DNA from: Austwickia sp.
Lineage (GTDB): Bacteria; Actinomycetota; Actinomycetes; Actinomycetales; Dermatophilaceae
Length of the DNA: 64,000 nt
Reading direction: 5' to 3'
NCBI GenBank assembly: GCA_016711265.1
Contig: JADJTI010000006.1
Location: forward strand, 682,001-746,000
Of this stretch, positions 8,427 through 17,039 are shown piece by piece; the first letter of the stretch is position 1; each line of letters begins with the position of its first letter. The position numbers and the translations under genes were made by a program. The notes beneath the pieces were generated by a model. It was not told the origin of the DNA. It did no database searches and worked only from the letters and a program-made list of their open reading frames with translations.

Positions 8427-9368
8427 TCAAACGCCGCGAGAGCGGCGGTACTCCACGTGCCGAACCCCGGCGAGCGCCTTGAGGACTCCGCGACCCCCGG
8501 CCGCCTGCACCGCGCCGCTGGCCTGACGACGTACGTCCTTGCGGGCGCGACCGATCGCTTCGTGCACGCTCCCGCGGGCAATCCGGGACAACCCACGCGC
8601 GAGGAGTTCCCCGCGCAGCCGGGCGCGCTCGGACGGGGACGGGGCGATGGTCAGCCGGATGCGGGCACCGGCGTTGGCCGTCCGGGTCGACCGCTTCAGG
8701 ATCCACTCCGGCTGAGCTCGCTGGGCCGGGACCGCCTCGCTCACGACCGCCTCGTCGCACCAGCGGATCTGCTCTCCGGCGTGCACCAGCCGCTGCACGA
8801 GCATGGAGTCGCTGCCCCCGGTCAAGCCGTACGCCGGGTCGAACCGGATGCCGTGACGGTCCAGCGTGGGCAGGTCGAGGAGCAAGTTGTTGGTGGCCCC
8901 GTCGGTCACGACGCTGCCGCTGGGGTGGCGGAGCCGGGCGAAGGTGCCGGCCGCCTCCACCCACGGGTCCGGCGGGCCGTCGAACTCGTACTCCACCGGC
9001 CCCTGCACCCCCGCGCAGCTCCACTCCAGCCATGCTCCGACCAGCCGCTCGAGCCAGGCCTCGTCGGGGATCTCGTCATCGTCGATGAAGACGACGGCCG
9101 CCGCCCCCGCCTCCCGGGCGGCCTGCAGCCCCCGGTTGCGGGCCGCGGCGATGCCCGGCTGGGGTTCGTGGACGTAGCTGACCCGGTCGGACCACGGGGT
9201 CACCACCTCGGTGGCGGAGGCCTGCGGGTCGTTGTCGATGACGATCACCCGCGCGGCCGCTGACGTCAGCGCCTCGGCCTGGGGGACCACGGCGCTCAGG
9301 ACGGCGCTCAGCCCCTCGGGTCGCAGGTAGGTCGCGATGGTGATCGCCACGATCGGCTGCGGGTTCAT
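8427..9368 (-). CDS. GT2-family glycosyltransferase
   Basis: 313 residues of GT-A fold: VAITIATYLRPEGLSAVL at the start, VIVIDNDP, then ARNRGLQAA and the metal-binding VVFIDDDEIPDE. A TNNLLLDLPTL segment and GGSDSMLVQRL follow, as in rhamnosyl/galactofuranosyl-like GT2 enzymes. The basic C-terminal ~70 residues (ARKDVRRQASG) may sit at the membrane surface. The ATG at 9368 is preferred over the upstream ATG at 9425: it sits at the beginning of the GT2 strand and has GAGAGG ahead. Convergent with the SGNH gene, with 51 bp between. Confidence 0.8.
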   Translation of the reverse strand: MNPQPIVAITIATYLRPEGLSAVLSAVVPQAEALTSAAARVIVIDNDPQASATEVVTPWSDRVSYVHEPQPGIAAARNRGLQAAREAGAAAVVFIDDDEIPDEAWLERLVGAWLEWSCAGVQGPVEYEFDGPPDPWVEAAGTFARLRHPSGSVVTDGATNNLLLDLPTLDRHGIRFDPAYGLTGGSDSMLVQRLVHAGEQIRWCDEAVVSEAVPAQRAQPEWILKRSTRTANAGARIRLTIAPSPSERARLRGELLARGLSRIARGSVHEAIGRARKDVRRQASGAVQAAGGRGVLKALAGVRHVEYRRSRGV

Positions 9369-9406
9369 CGGGCTGATCGCCTCTCGTCGCTTGGGCCTGG
9401 CCACGG

Positions 9407-9415
9407 CTAAGATAG
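9407..9415. promoter_or_regulatory. Overlapping divergent -10 boxes (CTAAGATAG)
   Basis: CTAAGATAG reads TAAGAT on the plus strand (9408-9413) and TATCTT on the minus strand (9414-9409), both fitting TANNNT. It sits between the divergent GT2 (start 9368) and acyltransferase (start 9534) genes, so one site may serve both, with leaders of about 35 and 115 nt. No clear -35 boxes are seen. Confidence 0.4.
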
Positions 9416-9533
9416 CGCGCGCCAAGGCGCATCTTCTGGCTGTTCAGGGCGTTGTGACGTCCACCTCGAGCGCTTCCGTCGCAGCCAGCGGCCTCCGCCT
9501 GGGTGTGTCTCCCCCTGACATCGGAGGATCCTC

Positions 9534-10193
9534 ATGCGCGCCAAGGCTCGCGTCGCCGTACGTATTGCCGGCAACAACGTTGCAGCACAACGATTTCGAG
9601 CGGCAGCGCTCTATGCGGGAGTGCCCCTGGAGCTGGACATCCACCCCAGCGCCCGGGTGTCGGGCCGGATCGTCATCCAGCTGTGGGGCTGGGGGAACAC
9701 GCCCATCCGGCTGCGCATCGGCGAGGGCGCGATCGTCGAGCCCGGCGTGGTGTTCCGTTTGACCGACGGCGCCGATGTCACCATCGGTCCGCTCTCCCTC
9801 ATCCGCCGCGGGGTCGTGCTGAATGCCTCGGGCACGCTGACGCTGGTGCGGCAAAACATGATCTCGTGGTACTCCACGATCCACTGTGCCGGCTCCGTTG
9901 TCCTGGGCGACCAGACCGGGCTCAGCGAGCAGGCGACGATCGTGGACAGCACCCACTACCGGACGACCCCCGACAAGTACGGCTACGAGAACACGCTGAT
10001 CTCGCACGTCGCGATCGGGGACCGGTGTTGGATCGCCGCCAAAGCCGCCGTCCTGCACGGCGTGGAGATCGGCGACGACGTGGTGGTGGCCGCCGGCAGC
10101 GTGGTCACCAAGAACCTGCCGGTGGGGGTGCTGGCCGGCGGGATCCCGGCTCGCGTGCTCGCCGAGAACTACTCCGGGGCGCCCGGCTCCTGA
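9534..10193 (+). CDS. Hexapeptide-repeat acyltransferase
   Basis: 219 residues with left-handed beta-helix hexapeptide repeats: IRLRIGEGAIVEPGVVF, ADVTIGPLSLIRRGVVL, VVLGDQTGLSEQATIV, then SHVAIGDRCWIAAKAAVL and VEIGDDVVVAAGSVVTK, ending in the coil cap GGIPARVL. This is the maltose/galactoside O-acetyltransferase-like fold that adds acetyl or another acyl group from CoA or a carrier to a sugar. DSTHYRTTPDKYGYENT holds a likely catalytic His region. GGAGGA lies 6 nt before the ATG. Probably decorates the polysaccharide made by neighbouring genes. Confidence 0.85.
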   Translation: MRAKARVAVRIAGNNVAAQRFRAAALYAGVPLELDIHPSARVSGRIVIQLWGWGNTPIRLRIGEGAIVEPGVVFRLTDGADVTIGPLSLIRRGVVLNASGTLTLVRQNMISWYSTIHCAGSVVLGDQTGLSEQATIVDSTHYRTTPDKYGYENTLISHVAIGDRCWIAAKAAVLHGVEIGDDVVVAAGSVVTKNLPVGVLAGGIPARVLAENYSGAPGS

Positions 10194-10236
10194 GTTGGTG
10201 TGAGCCGCCGACGGTGAAGTCTCGCCGGGCGCAAAC

Positions 10237-12396
10237 CTAGGAGATGCGTGTCGTTCGTCGTGCCTGGCGAATCATCTTCAGTCGCTCATAGGCGGCATCC
10301 GGTACGGCGACCGCCACGCCGGCCTTGAGGAGCGCCTTCCCCGGCGCACCGTGGGTCAGTCCCCGGGCCAGATAGCCCGCGGCCTCCCGCCGCCGGCCGA
10401 GGGCGGCGAGGTTGCCGACGGTGTAGGTCAGGCTGAAGACCCAGTACGCCCTGCGCGAGCGCGGCAGCACATGGGTCCGGGCGAAGCGCTCATCGTCGCC
10501 GGGGTGGCGGCGTTGGGACTGGGAGGGCCCGGTGGCCCGGGACTGGTCGCACACCGTGACCGGCGCGGAGACGAAGACCAGGCCCGCCCCGCGATCGGTC
10601 ACCCGCAAGAGCCACTCGTAGTCCTCCTGGCGCTGGAGCGTTTCGTCCAAGGGGTCGGCGACGATCAGGGCGCGCGGGAAGAGCAGGGTCGGGGTGAAGA
10701 TCGCATGCACCGGGGAGCGGCGCATGCCGGGGGTGGCAAAGAGGTAGTCGGCCAGCACCTCCCCGCGCCGCGGCGGACGGTCCGGCGCCAGGTGGCTGCC
10801 GTCACCGCTGACCAGCTCTGCCCGGCCCGCGACGACCCAGTCCCGGCTCTGATCGGTCGCCCGGGCCTGGCGTGCTGCCCCCAGCTGAGCCGCGAGCTTG
10901 CCCGGCAACCAGTAGTCGTCGTCGTCCAACCAGGCCACGTGCGAGCTGGTGGCCAGCAGCGCGCCACAGTTACGGGCCCCGGCGGGTCCCCGGCTGCGGG
11001 TGTTGCGCACCACCTGCACCCGCGGATCCGGGTGGTGCGGGAGCTCCGGATCGGGGAGGTCCGGCCGATCGACGACCACGATGACCTGGTCCACGGGAGT
11101 GGTTTGGCGCAGGGTCGATTCGATGGCCCGGTCCAGCTGGGCGCGGTTGCGCAAGGACGTCGGGATGACGGCCGTGACGGTCGCGAGCGCGTCGGTGGTC
11201 ACGGGGATGTTCGCTGTCGGCTCGATCGGCTCTCCCCCCGAGCCGCTGCCCGCGGCGCTTGCCACGGTCGCCAGGATCGCCGCGACATGGGCCCGCGGCG
11301 AGCATTCGCGGGCAACGAAGTCCCGGTTCGCGGCGCCGACCTCGGCTCGAACCCCCGGGTCGCGGCACAGGTCGTCCAGGGCAGTCTGCAGCGCCGTCGG
11401 GGAATCGGCAGGAACGATCCGATTACCGGTCGAGCCCGCGAGCATCTCGGCGACGCCGCCCACATCGGTGGTCACCACCGGCAGGCCGCGCGTCATGGCC
11501 TCCAGCACGGCCAACGGCTGCCCCTCGCTGCGGGAGCTCAGGGCGAAGATGTCCGCGCTGTCGTACGCCGAAGTCTTGGCGGCCCCGGTCAGCGTGCCCG
11601 ACAGCCGCACCGACGGGCAGGACTCCAGGTAGCGGCGCTCCTGCTCGGACACATCGCCCCACGGCCCCACCAGGTTCAGCCGGATCGGCCTGCCCTGTCC
11701 CGCCAGGTGCTCCACCGCTTCGGCCAGCGCCACCTGGTTCTTGCGTCGGCAGATCTCGCCGACGCATAGCACGGTGACCCCGGGCTCACGTGCCGGGGCG
11801 GCCTCGGGCGTCGGCAGCTCGGGCGCCGGGTTGCGCAGGTACACCACGTGCTCGGGGTGGTCCGGGTGGCGGGTGCGCAGTTGGTCGTGAAGTTCGCGCG
11901 ACATCACGATGGTCCGCGTGGCCGTGCCTACCACGGCGTCCAGGCGGCGGTCCACCCCTGCGGTGGCGGGGCCCTCGTAGAACCCGGTCGAATGCACGTG
12001 AGCCACGATCGGCACCCCGAGCCGGCGGGCAACCTGCGCGAACGCCAGGTCACGCGCCAGGCCTGGCCGCGAGACCTGGAGGTAGGCCACCGCTGGGCGG
12101 GTGAGGGTCAGCGCACTCACCCAGCGGCTCAGGGCCAGCGCGTGCAGGCCGGCGCGGGCCCCGGGGTTCCCGAGCCGTTGTCTTGTGGGCCACCATTGGT
12201 CGAACAGCCGGGCGTGCGCGATCTGAGCACACAGCAACGCCGAATGCGTGGCGATGCCGCCGACCGCCGCGGGTGGCGGGCTGGCGATCAGGATCGTCTC
12301 GCGCACCGACCCAGGCTCCCACCGTCTGCGGGTGCGGCCCACACGGATCGCTGCGTTCCCGCCTGCGTTCCTGCCGGACGGTATGGGGGGCCTCAT
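10237..12396 (-). CDS. Two-domain glycosyltransferase: GT4 fused to GT2
   Basis: 719 residues. The first ~385 are a GT4 enzyme (PPPAAVGGIATHSALL, AHVHSTGFY, VLCVGEICRRKNQVALAEA, SSRSEGQPLAVLEAMTRGLP, GGVAEMLAG). After a Gly/Ser linker (residues ~386-405) comes a GT2 domain (ATVTAVIPTSLRNRAQLDRA, VIVVVDRPD, ARNCGALLATS, WLDDDDYWLPGKL). One polypeptide could therefore add two consecutive sugars, as in dual-domain capsule synthases. ATG 12396 has AGGAG 5 nt upstream; a GTG at 12306 with GGGAGC is an alternative that starts close to the GT4 fold. The gene is convergent with the acyltransferase and divergent from the WecG-like operon. Confidence 0.85.
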   Translation of the reverse strand: MRPPIPSGRNAGGNAAIRVGRTRRRWEPGSVRETILIASPPPAAVGGIATHSALLCAQIAHARLFDQWWPTRQRLGNPGARAGLHALALSRWVSALTLTRPAVAYLQVSRPGLARDLAFAQVARRLGVPIVAHVHSTGFYEGPATAGVDRRLDAVVGTATRTIVMSRELHDQLRTRHPDHPEHVVYLRNPAPELPTPEAAPAREPGVTVLCVGEICRRKNQVALAEAVEHLAGQGRPIRLNLVGPWGDVSEQERRYLESCPSVRLSGTLTGAAKTSAYDSADIFALSSRSEGQPLAVLEAMTRGLPVVTTDVGGVAEMLAGSTGNRIVPADSPTALQTALDDLCRDPGVRAEVGAANRDFVARECSPRAHVAAILATVASAAGSGSGGEPIEPTANIPVTTDALATVTAVIPTSLRNRAQLDRAIESTLRQTTPVDQVIVVVDRPDLPDPELPHHPDPRVQVVRNTRSRGPAGARNCGALLATSSHVAWLDDDDYWLPGKLAAQLGAARQARATDQSRDWVVAGRAELVSGDGSHLAPDRPPRRGEVLADYLFATPGMRRSPVHAIFTPTLLFPRALIVADPLDETLQRQEDYEWLLRVTDRGAGLVFVSAPVTVCDQSRATGPSQSQRRHPGDDERFARTHVLPRSRRAYWVFSLTYTVGNLAALGRRREAAGYLARGLTHGAPGKALLKAGVAVAVPDAAYERLKMIRQARRTTRIS

Positions 12397-12567
12397 CACT
12401 GCTCCTGCGGGTGCTCAGGTCGGTTCCGCGCGTCCCGGCCGGCCGGCCAGGTCCGCCGGAAGAACCCTATCCCCGCACTCTGCGAGCTCGCGCTGGAGGT
12501 GGCTGCGGCGATGACGTGGGGCGGGTGGCAAGTCTTCGGATTCGTCCTCGCCGCCCACATAACCGGG

Positions 12568-12573
12568 TAGAAT
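12568..12573 (+). promoter_or_regulatory. -10 box TAGAAT of the wecG-like operon
   Basis: TAGAAT lies 121 nt before the ATG at 12695 in otherwise GC-rich DNA, so the transcript would begin near 12580 with a leader of about 115 nt. A hyphenated palindrome begins right at the predicted start site. Confidence 0.45.
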
Positions 12574-12580
12574 GGAACGT

Positions 12581-12597
12581 GCGTTCTGGACGAACGC
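12581..12597. promoter_or_regulatory. Palindrome GCGTTC-N5-GAACGC at the predicted start site
   Basis: GCGTTCTGGACGAACGC has perfect 6-bp arms with a 5-bp spacer and begins about 8 bp after the -10 box TAGAAT. It is well placed to act as a repressor operator or a 5' hairpin of the leader. No regulator gene is adjacent. Confidence 0.35.
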
Positions 12598-12694
12598 CAG
12601 TCATCCCAATGTGCCGTGTGAGCTGCGCAAACGGGATCCGACCGACGCACGGCGCGACTCGCTGAGACGAGTCGGCAGGGGGAATCGACGCCCG

Positions 12695-13585
12695 ATGACC
12701 GCAACCCAGACCGGAACACCGCTCGGGGAGAGCCAGGACACCCCCTCGGAGGCCAGCGCTGGTAGGCAACCCTCACCACCACCGTCGCCAGAACCACCAC
12801 AACCAGCACAACCAGCCGCGGCCTCACACCTGTTCGGCCTTGACCTCGACCAACTCACGCTCGACGGGGTGGTTGCTCGCTGCCGCGAGGCGATCATCAC
12901 GCGGCGGCCGTTGCTGATCGGCGTCGTGAACGCGGCCAAGATCGTCAATCTCCACAAGGACGAGCAGCTCAAGGCATCACTGCTGGACTGCGATCTGGTC
13001 CTGGCCGACGGGCAATCGGTGGTCTGGGCAAGCCGGCTGCTCAAGCAGCCCCTCCCCGAGCGGGTGGCCGGGATCGACCTCTTCTACCGGCTGCTCGAGG
13101 AGGGCGACCGGGAAGGCTGGTCGGTCTATCTGTTGGGCGCCACGCCCGAGGTCAACACCACGGTGACGCAGGTCGTGACCGAGCGCTGGCCGAGCGTGCG
13201 GATCGCCGGTGCCCGCAACGGCTACTTCACCGACGAGGAAGCCTCCGCCGTTGCGGATGACATTCGTGCAGCAGGAGCCGACATGCTCTTCCTCGCCATG
13301 ACGTCGCCGAAGAAGGAGATCTTCCTGGCCGAGTACGGACCCCGGTTGAACGTGCCGGTGATCCACGGTGTCGGGGGATCCTTCGATGTGCTGGCCGGCC
13401 TGACCACTCGCGCGCCCGAGGCCTGGCAGAAGCTGGGCATGGAGTGGGCCTATCGGCTGGCGCAGGAGCCGACCCGGTTGTGGCGGCGCTACCTGGTCAC
13501 CAACACCTCGTTCATCGCCATGGTGGGCCGAGAGTGGCGGGACCGAGCCGCGACACCCGAATCATCCGCACCACGGGGCCAGTGA
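12695..13585 (+). CDS. WecG/TagA/CpsF-family glycosyltransferase (GT26)
   Basis: 296 residues. After a Pro/Gln-rich start the fold begins at LFGLDLDQLTLDGVV; typical family features follow: NAAKIVNLHKDEQL, LVLADGQSVVWASRLL with the catalytic Asp, ERVAGIDLFYRLL, VYLLGATPEV, GARNGYFTDEE, and RAPEAWQKLGMEWAYRLAQE near the end. Enzymes of this family transfer ManNAc or ManNAcA to undecaprenyl-PP-linked GlcNAc, as in enterobacterial common antigen or teichoic acid linkage units. The frame opens at 12572, but the ATG at 12695 has AGGGGGAA upstream and is close to the conserved start. First gene of a seven-gene run; wecC-like follows after 12 bp, which supports a ManNAcA-like substrate. Confidence 0.85.
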   Translation: MTATQTGTPLGESQDTPSEASAGRQPSPPPSPEPPQPAQPAAASHLFGLDLDQLTLDGVVARCREAIITRRPLLIGVVNAAKIVNLHKDEQLKASLLDCDLVLADGQSVVWASRLLKQPLPERVAGIDLFYRLLEEGDREGWSVYLLGATPEVNTTVTQVVTERWPSVRIAGARNGYFTDEEASAVADDIRAAGADMLFLAMTSPKKEIFLAEYGPRLNVPVIHGVGGSFDVLAGLTTRAPEAWQKLGMEWAYRLAQEPTRLWRRYLVTNTSFIAMVGREWRDRAATPESSAPRGQ

Positions 13586-13597
13586 GGGACTGACACG

Positions 13598-14854
13598 ATG
13601 AGCGACGTTTTCACCGGCCGGGTCTGCGTACTCGGTCTCGGCTACATCGGCCTGCCGACCGCAGCGGTCCTGGCCACCCGCGGCATCCACGTCGTCGGCG
13701 TCGACGTCAATCCCCAGATCGTGGCCGCGGTCAACCGCGGCGAGGTGCCGTTCGTCGAGCCCGATCTCGCGGTGACCGTCGCCGGGGCCGTCAACATGGG
13801 TCGGCTCTCGGCAACCTCCGAGGTTCCCGAATCGGACGCCTACATCATCGCCGTACCCACGCCTTTCGCGCAGGGACACCGGGCCGACCTCAGCTACGTG
13901 CGGGCCGCCACCGAGAACATCGCTCCCCAGCTCAGAGGCGGGGAGACCATCATTCTGGAGTCGACCTCGCCGCCGGGGACCACGGTGCAGATCGCCGAGT
14001 GGATCGCCGAACTGCGGCCGGATCTGACGGTGGCCCGCGAGGCGTCGGAGCACCCCGACATCCACCTGGCCCACTGCCCCGAGCGGGTGCTGCCGGGCCG
14101 GATCATGGTCGAGATGCTCACCAACGACCGGATCGTCGGCGGAATCACCCAGGAGTGCGCCGAGCGTGCGGCGGCCATCTACCGGGTGTTCTGTCAGGGC
14201 GACATCGCCCTGACCACGGCCTCCACGGCCGAAATGGCCAAGCTGGTGGAGAACTCCTACCGCGACGTCAATATTGCCTTCGCCAACGAACTCGGGCTCA
14301 TCTGCGACCGCCTGCACCTGGACGTGTGGGAGGTCATCGCGCTGGCCAACCGACACCCCCGGGTGAACATCCTCTCTCCGGGTCCAGGTGTCGGCGGGCA
14401 CTGCATCGCCGTCGATCCCTGGTTCATCGTCGGCGCGGCCCCGGATGAGGCCCGGCTCATCGGGATGGCCAGGCGGATCAATGACGAACGACCGCGGTAC
14501 GTCGCCGAACAGATCCTCGGCCGGGCCCGCCGGTTCCGCGATCCCACGGTCGCGCTGCTTGGGCTGGCGTACAAGGCCAATGTCGACGACCTGCGCGAAA
14601 GCCCCGCGTTGGACATCGCGGCCGAGGTCGCCGGAGCGCTGACCGAAGGCACCGTGCTGGTCAGTGAACCGCATGTGCGGGAGTTGCCGGCGGTGCTGAG
14701 CGAGCGGCCCAACGTGAGCCTGGTGCCGACTGCCGAAGCTATCTCCCGGGCCGACATCGTCGCCCTCCTGGTCGATCACACCAGCTTCCGGTCCATCGGG
14801 CGCACCGCCCTGCACGGCCGGATCGTCTTCGATACGCGAGGGCTATGGCGTTGA
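13598..14854 (+). CDS. wecC: UDP-N-acetyl-D-mannosaminuronate dehydrogenase-like (WecC)
   Basis: 418 residues of the UDP-glucose/GDP-mannose dehydrogenase family: Rossmann motif CVLGLGYIGLPTAAVLA near residue 10, IIAVPTPF, an ILESTSPPGTT segment, LVENSYRDVNIAFANEL, and the catalytic Cys in GVGGHCIAVDPWFIV, whose wording is characteristic of WecC-type enzymes. It oxidises a UDP-N-acetylhexosamine C6 to a carboxylate using two NAD+. GLAYKANVDDLRESPA marks the C-terminal domain. Start ATG 13598 follows the previous stop by 12 bp; its stop overlaps the next ORF. The carboxylate it makes is a natural target for the amidating genes downstream; the exact substrate (ManNAc or GlcNAc type) is inferred. 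No wecB epimerase lies in the window. Confidence 0.85.
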   Translation: MSDVFTGRVCVLGLGYIGLPTAAVLATRGIHVVGVDVNPQIVAAVNRGEVPFVEPDLAVTVAGAVNMGRLSATSEVPESDAYIIAVPTPFAQGHRADLSYVRAATENIAPQLRGGETIILESTSPPGTTVQIAEWIAELRPDLTVAREASEHPDIHLAHCPERVLPGRIMVEMLTNDRIVGGITQECAERAAAIYRVFCQGDIALTTASTAEMAKLVENSYRDVNIAFANELGLICDRLHLDVWEVIALANRHPRVNILSPGPGVGGHCIAVDPWFIVGAAPDEARLIGMARRINDERPRYVAEQILGRARRFRDPTVALLGLAYKANVDDLRESPALDIAAEVAGALTEGTVLVSEPHVRELPAVLSERPNVSLVPTAEAISRADIVALLVDHTSFRSIGRTALHGRIVFDTRGLWR

Positions 14855-16095
14855 TACCGCAGGGGGGGAGAGTGGCGCATGAGGTGGCGGGGGCCGCCGT
14901 GGCGCTGGACGACGTGTTGGCCGCTCGAGCACGCGGGCAGTCCGTCGTGCTGCGCCCGGAGACGGCGTATGACGGCCTGGATCTGGTCCTGCAGCAGCTG
15001 AGCGCCGTATCGCCGGGGCCGGTGCACGTCACCGACTTGCTGGGCGCCACCGCGACGCAGGTCGGTGAGAGTGTCGCAGCCGGGACGCCGCGATCTGCGC
15101 AGGCGCTGCTGGCTTACCACACCTCGGGTTCGACCGGCAGCCCGAAGTGCGTCGTCTACCAGGACGGACGCGTGGAGTCGCACGCTGCGGCCGTCGCCGC
15201 CGCGTTGGGTCTGGACAGCGGCCATCGGTACGTCGCCCTGACCCCCGCGCATTTCGCCTATGGCTCCAGCATCTGGCTGAGCCATGCGGCGTGCGGGATC
15301 CCGGTGCGCTTCTGCCTACCGACCTGGGGGCTGCCCGGAGTGCAGGACGACGACGCCGACGCGCCGTTGGCCCTGTACCTGCTGCCCCAACAGGTCCCGC
15401 TGCTGTTGAACACCCAGCTGGACCCGGGGCGGGTCGAACGGGTCTTCATCGCGGGGGGCCGGATCTCCGGCCCGTCGGTCGAGGCGCTCGCCGCGCGGTT
15501 CCCTCACCTGCGGCTGACCAACATGTACGGCCAGGCCGAGATGGGTCCCCGCTTGTCGGTGTGGGACGGCGACCCGTCGGACTTCGTGGAGGGCTCGATC
15601 GGGAAGCCCATCAGCGGCGTACAGCTCAGACTCGCCGACGAGGAGCGGGGCCGCACCGAGCCCGTCCCATTACTGGCCAGCAGTGAGCACGCCATGTGGA
15701 CGTGCCTCAAGCCGCCGTACCAGGAGTTCGAGGACGGACCGGCGCCGGGGGAGTTCATCGATACCGGCGACCTCGCCATGCGCACGCCCGACGGCGGGCT
15801 GACCCACCAGGGCCGGGGTGATCACGTCCTCAACGTGGCCGGAACCAAGATCGATGGCCGCGGGGTCACCCGACTCATCGAGGAGCGGTTCCGACCCCTC
15901 ATCGTGCGCGTCACCGCCAAGCCCTCACGGGTGGCCGGCGACGTGCTCCCCGTTCTCGAGGTGGTGCCCGGGCCCGGGGGGGCCATCACCACCCGGGATG
16001 TTCGCCAGACGCTGCATGCGGACTACGGCAATCTGGCCAGCCTTTTCGACGTCCGCATCGTCGACCGACTGAACCTGGGAGAAAGCGGCAAATGA
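14845..16095 (+). CDS. Short AMP-forming adenylating ligase (ANL superfamily)
   Basis: 416 residues, shorter than the ~500-residue norm: about 90 residues precede the phosphate-binding motif YHTSGSTGSPKCVV, so most of the usual N-terminal subdomain is reduced. Other core motifs are present: MYGQAEMGP (A5), FIDTGDLAM (A7), GRGDHVLNVAGTKID (A8) and a C-terminal LNLGESGK that ends exactly at the A10 lysine. It should activate a carboxylic acid as acyl-AMP and load it on a thiol, most plausibly the carrier protein encoded at 17155. It resembles DltA-like ligases in context, but the acid cannot be predicted. Overlaps wecC by 10 bp and the NadE-like gene by 4 bp. The start is uncertain; GTG codons at 14872 and 14884 are alternatives. 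Confidence 0.75.
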   Translation: MALIPQGGRVAHEVAGAAVALDDVLAARARGQSVVLRPETAYDGLDLVLQQLSAVSPGPVHVTDLLGATATQVGESVAAGTPRSAQALLAYHTSGSTGSPKCVVYQDGRVESHAAAVAAALGLDSGHRYVALTPAHFAYGSSIWLSHAACGIPVRFCLPTWGLPGVQDDDADAPLALYLLPQQVPLLLNTQLDPGRVERVFIAGGRISGPSVEALAARFPHLRLTNMYGQAEMGPRLSVWDGDPSDFVEGSIGKPISGVQLRLADEERGRTEPVPLLASSEHAMWTCLKPPYQEFEDGPAPGEFIDTGDLAMRTPDGGLTHQGRGDHVLNVAGTKIDGRGVTRLIEERFRPLIVRVTAKPSRVAGDVLPVLEVVPGPGGAITTRDVRQTLHADYGNLASLFDVRIVDRLNLGESGK

Positions 16096-17039
16096 TGAAT
16101 GAACACGACCTCGACGCACGGTGCACCTGGATCCGCGACGAGCTGGAGCGCCTCAACAAGCGGGGAGCCCTGGTCCAGTTGTCCGGCGGCATCGACTCCA
16201 GCGTCGTGCTGCACCTGTGCGCCCGCGCCCTCGGCGCCGAGCACGTGCGCGCGCTGTACCTGCCCGACACCTCGACCGGTCCCGAGACCCGCAGCTTCGT
16301 GGACGCCGCCGTGCAGAACGCCGGCGTCGAGCTGGTGGAACGCCAGATCGGGCCCGCCATCGAGGCCCAGTTCTCGGCGGCGCAGGTCACCGAACTGATC
16401 CGCAAGTACGCCCCGGACTACGACCCGGCCCAGCATGCCTACGCCGTGAACGCCAACCCGGGCCTGGCCCGCAGGCTCGGGGCGCTGGTGTACCAGGTCA
16501 AGATCGGGCCACGGCACGGCGACCCCGAGACCACCCTGAAGATGTCGGTCGACGACCTGCGGGCGCTGATCGCCTATCAGAACCGCAAGCAGCGGACCAG
16601 GATGCTGTTCGCCTACGCCGAGGCGGAGGCCCACAACCTGGCCGTCGTCGGAGCCTCCAACGGTGACGAACTGAAGACCGGGTTCGTCGTCAAGTACGGC
16701 GACGACGCCGCTGACCTGTGCGCCATCGGCGATCTCACCAAGCCGCAGGTGTACGAGCTGGCGCGGCTGCTCGGCGTACCGGAGTCCATCATCGCGCGCC
16801 CGCCGACGACCGACACGTACGCGCTGAAGCAGACCCAGCAGGATTACTACTACGCGCTGCCCGCCCCGGTGCTGGCCGAGCTGGCCACGCTGAGTCCGGA
16901 GGAACTGGCCGATGACGCCCGGCTCGAGCCGCTGTTGGCGGACCTGACGGGCTGGACCGTGGAAGCGCTTCGGCAGGTCACCACTGGTCTGCAGGCGTCC
17001 CTGCGCTACCAGCGGACGCGCAGCGTCACGATGCGCTGA
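16092..17039 (+). CDS. NadE-like ATP-pyrophosphatase (NAD synthase family, ammonia type)
   Basis: 315 residues, P-loop pyrophosphatase fold: LSGGIDSSVVLHL (residues 30-42), a YQNRKQRTRM helix equivalent to the NadE QARLRM region, VGASNGDELKTGFVVKYGD and CAIGDLTKPQVYELARLLGV. No glutaminase or nitrilase domain is attached, so ammonia must come from elsewhere. A true NAD synthase is possible, but NadE genes are seldom inside polysaccharide operons; here it overlaps the adenylating ligase (ATGA) and precedes a carrier protein and an AsnB-like gene. A role in adenylating and amidating a carboxylate of the glycan or of its side group is therefore inferred. It has unusual replacements in the adenine-side segment (GASN for the usual GTGN). 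Confidence 0.7.
   Translation: MMNEHDLDARCTWIRDELERLNKRGALVQLSGGIDSSVVLHLCARALGAEHVRALYLPDTSTGPETRSFVDAAVQNAGVELVERQIGPAIEAQFSAAQVTELIRKYAPDYDPAQHAYAVNANPGLARRLGALVYQVKIGPRHGDPETTLKMSVDDLRALIAYQNRKQRTRMLFAYAEAEAHNLAVVGASNGDELKTGFVVKYGDDAADLCAIGDLTKPQVYELARLLGVPESIIARPPTTDTYALKQTQQDYYYALPAPVLAELATLSPEELADDARLEPLLADLTGWTVEALRQVTTGLQASLRYQRTRSVTMR

Noticed and set aside
10351..11769. Plus-strand open frame of 472 residues
   Set aside because: Antisense to the GT4-GT2 fusion; composition typical of a third-codon-position shadow.
16613..16816. Short minus-strand open frame inside the NadE-like gene
   Set aside because: No start signal and no recognisable content.
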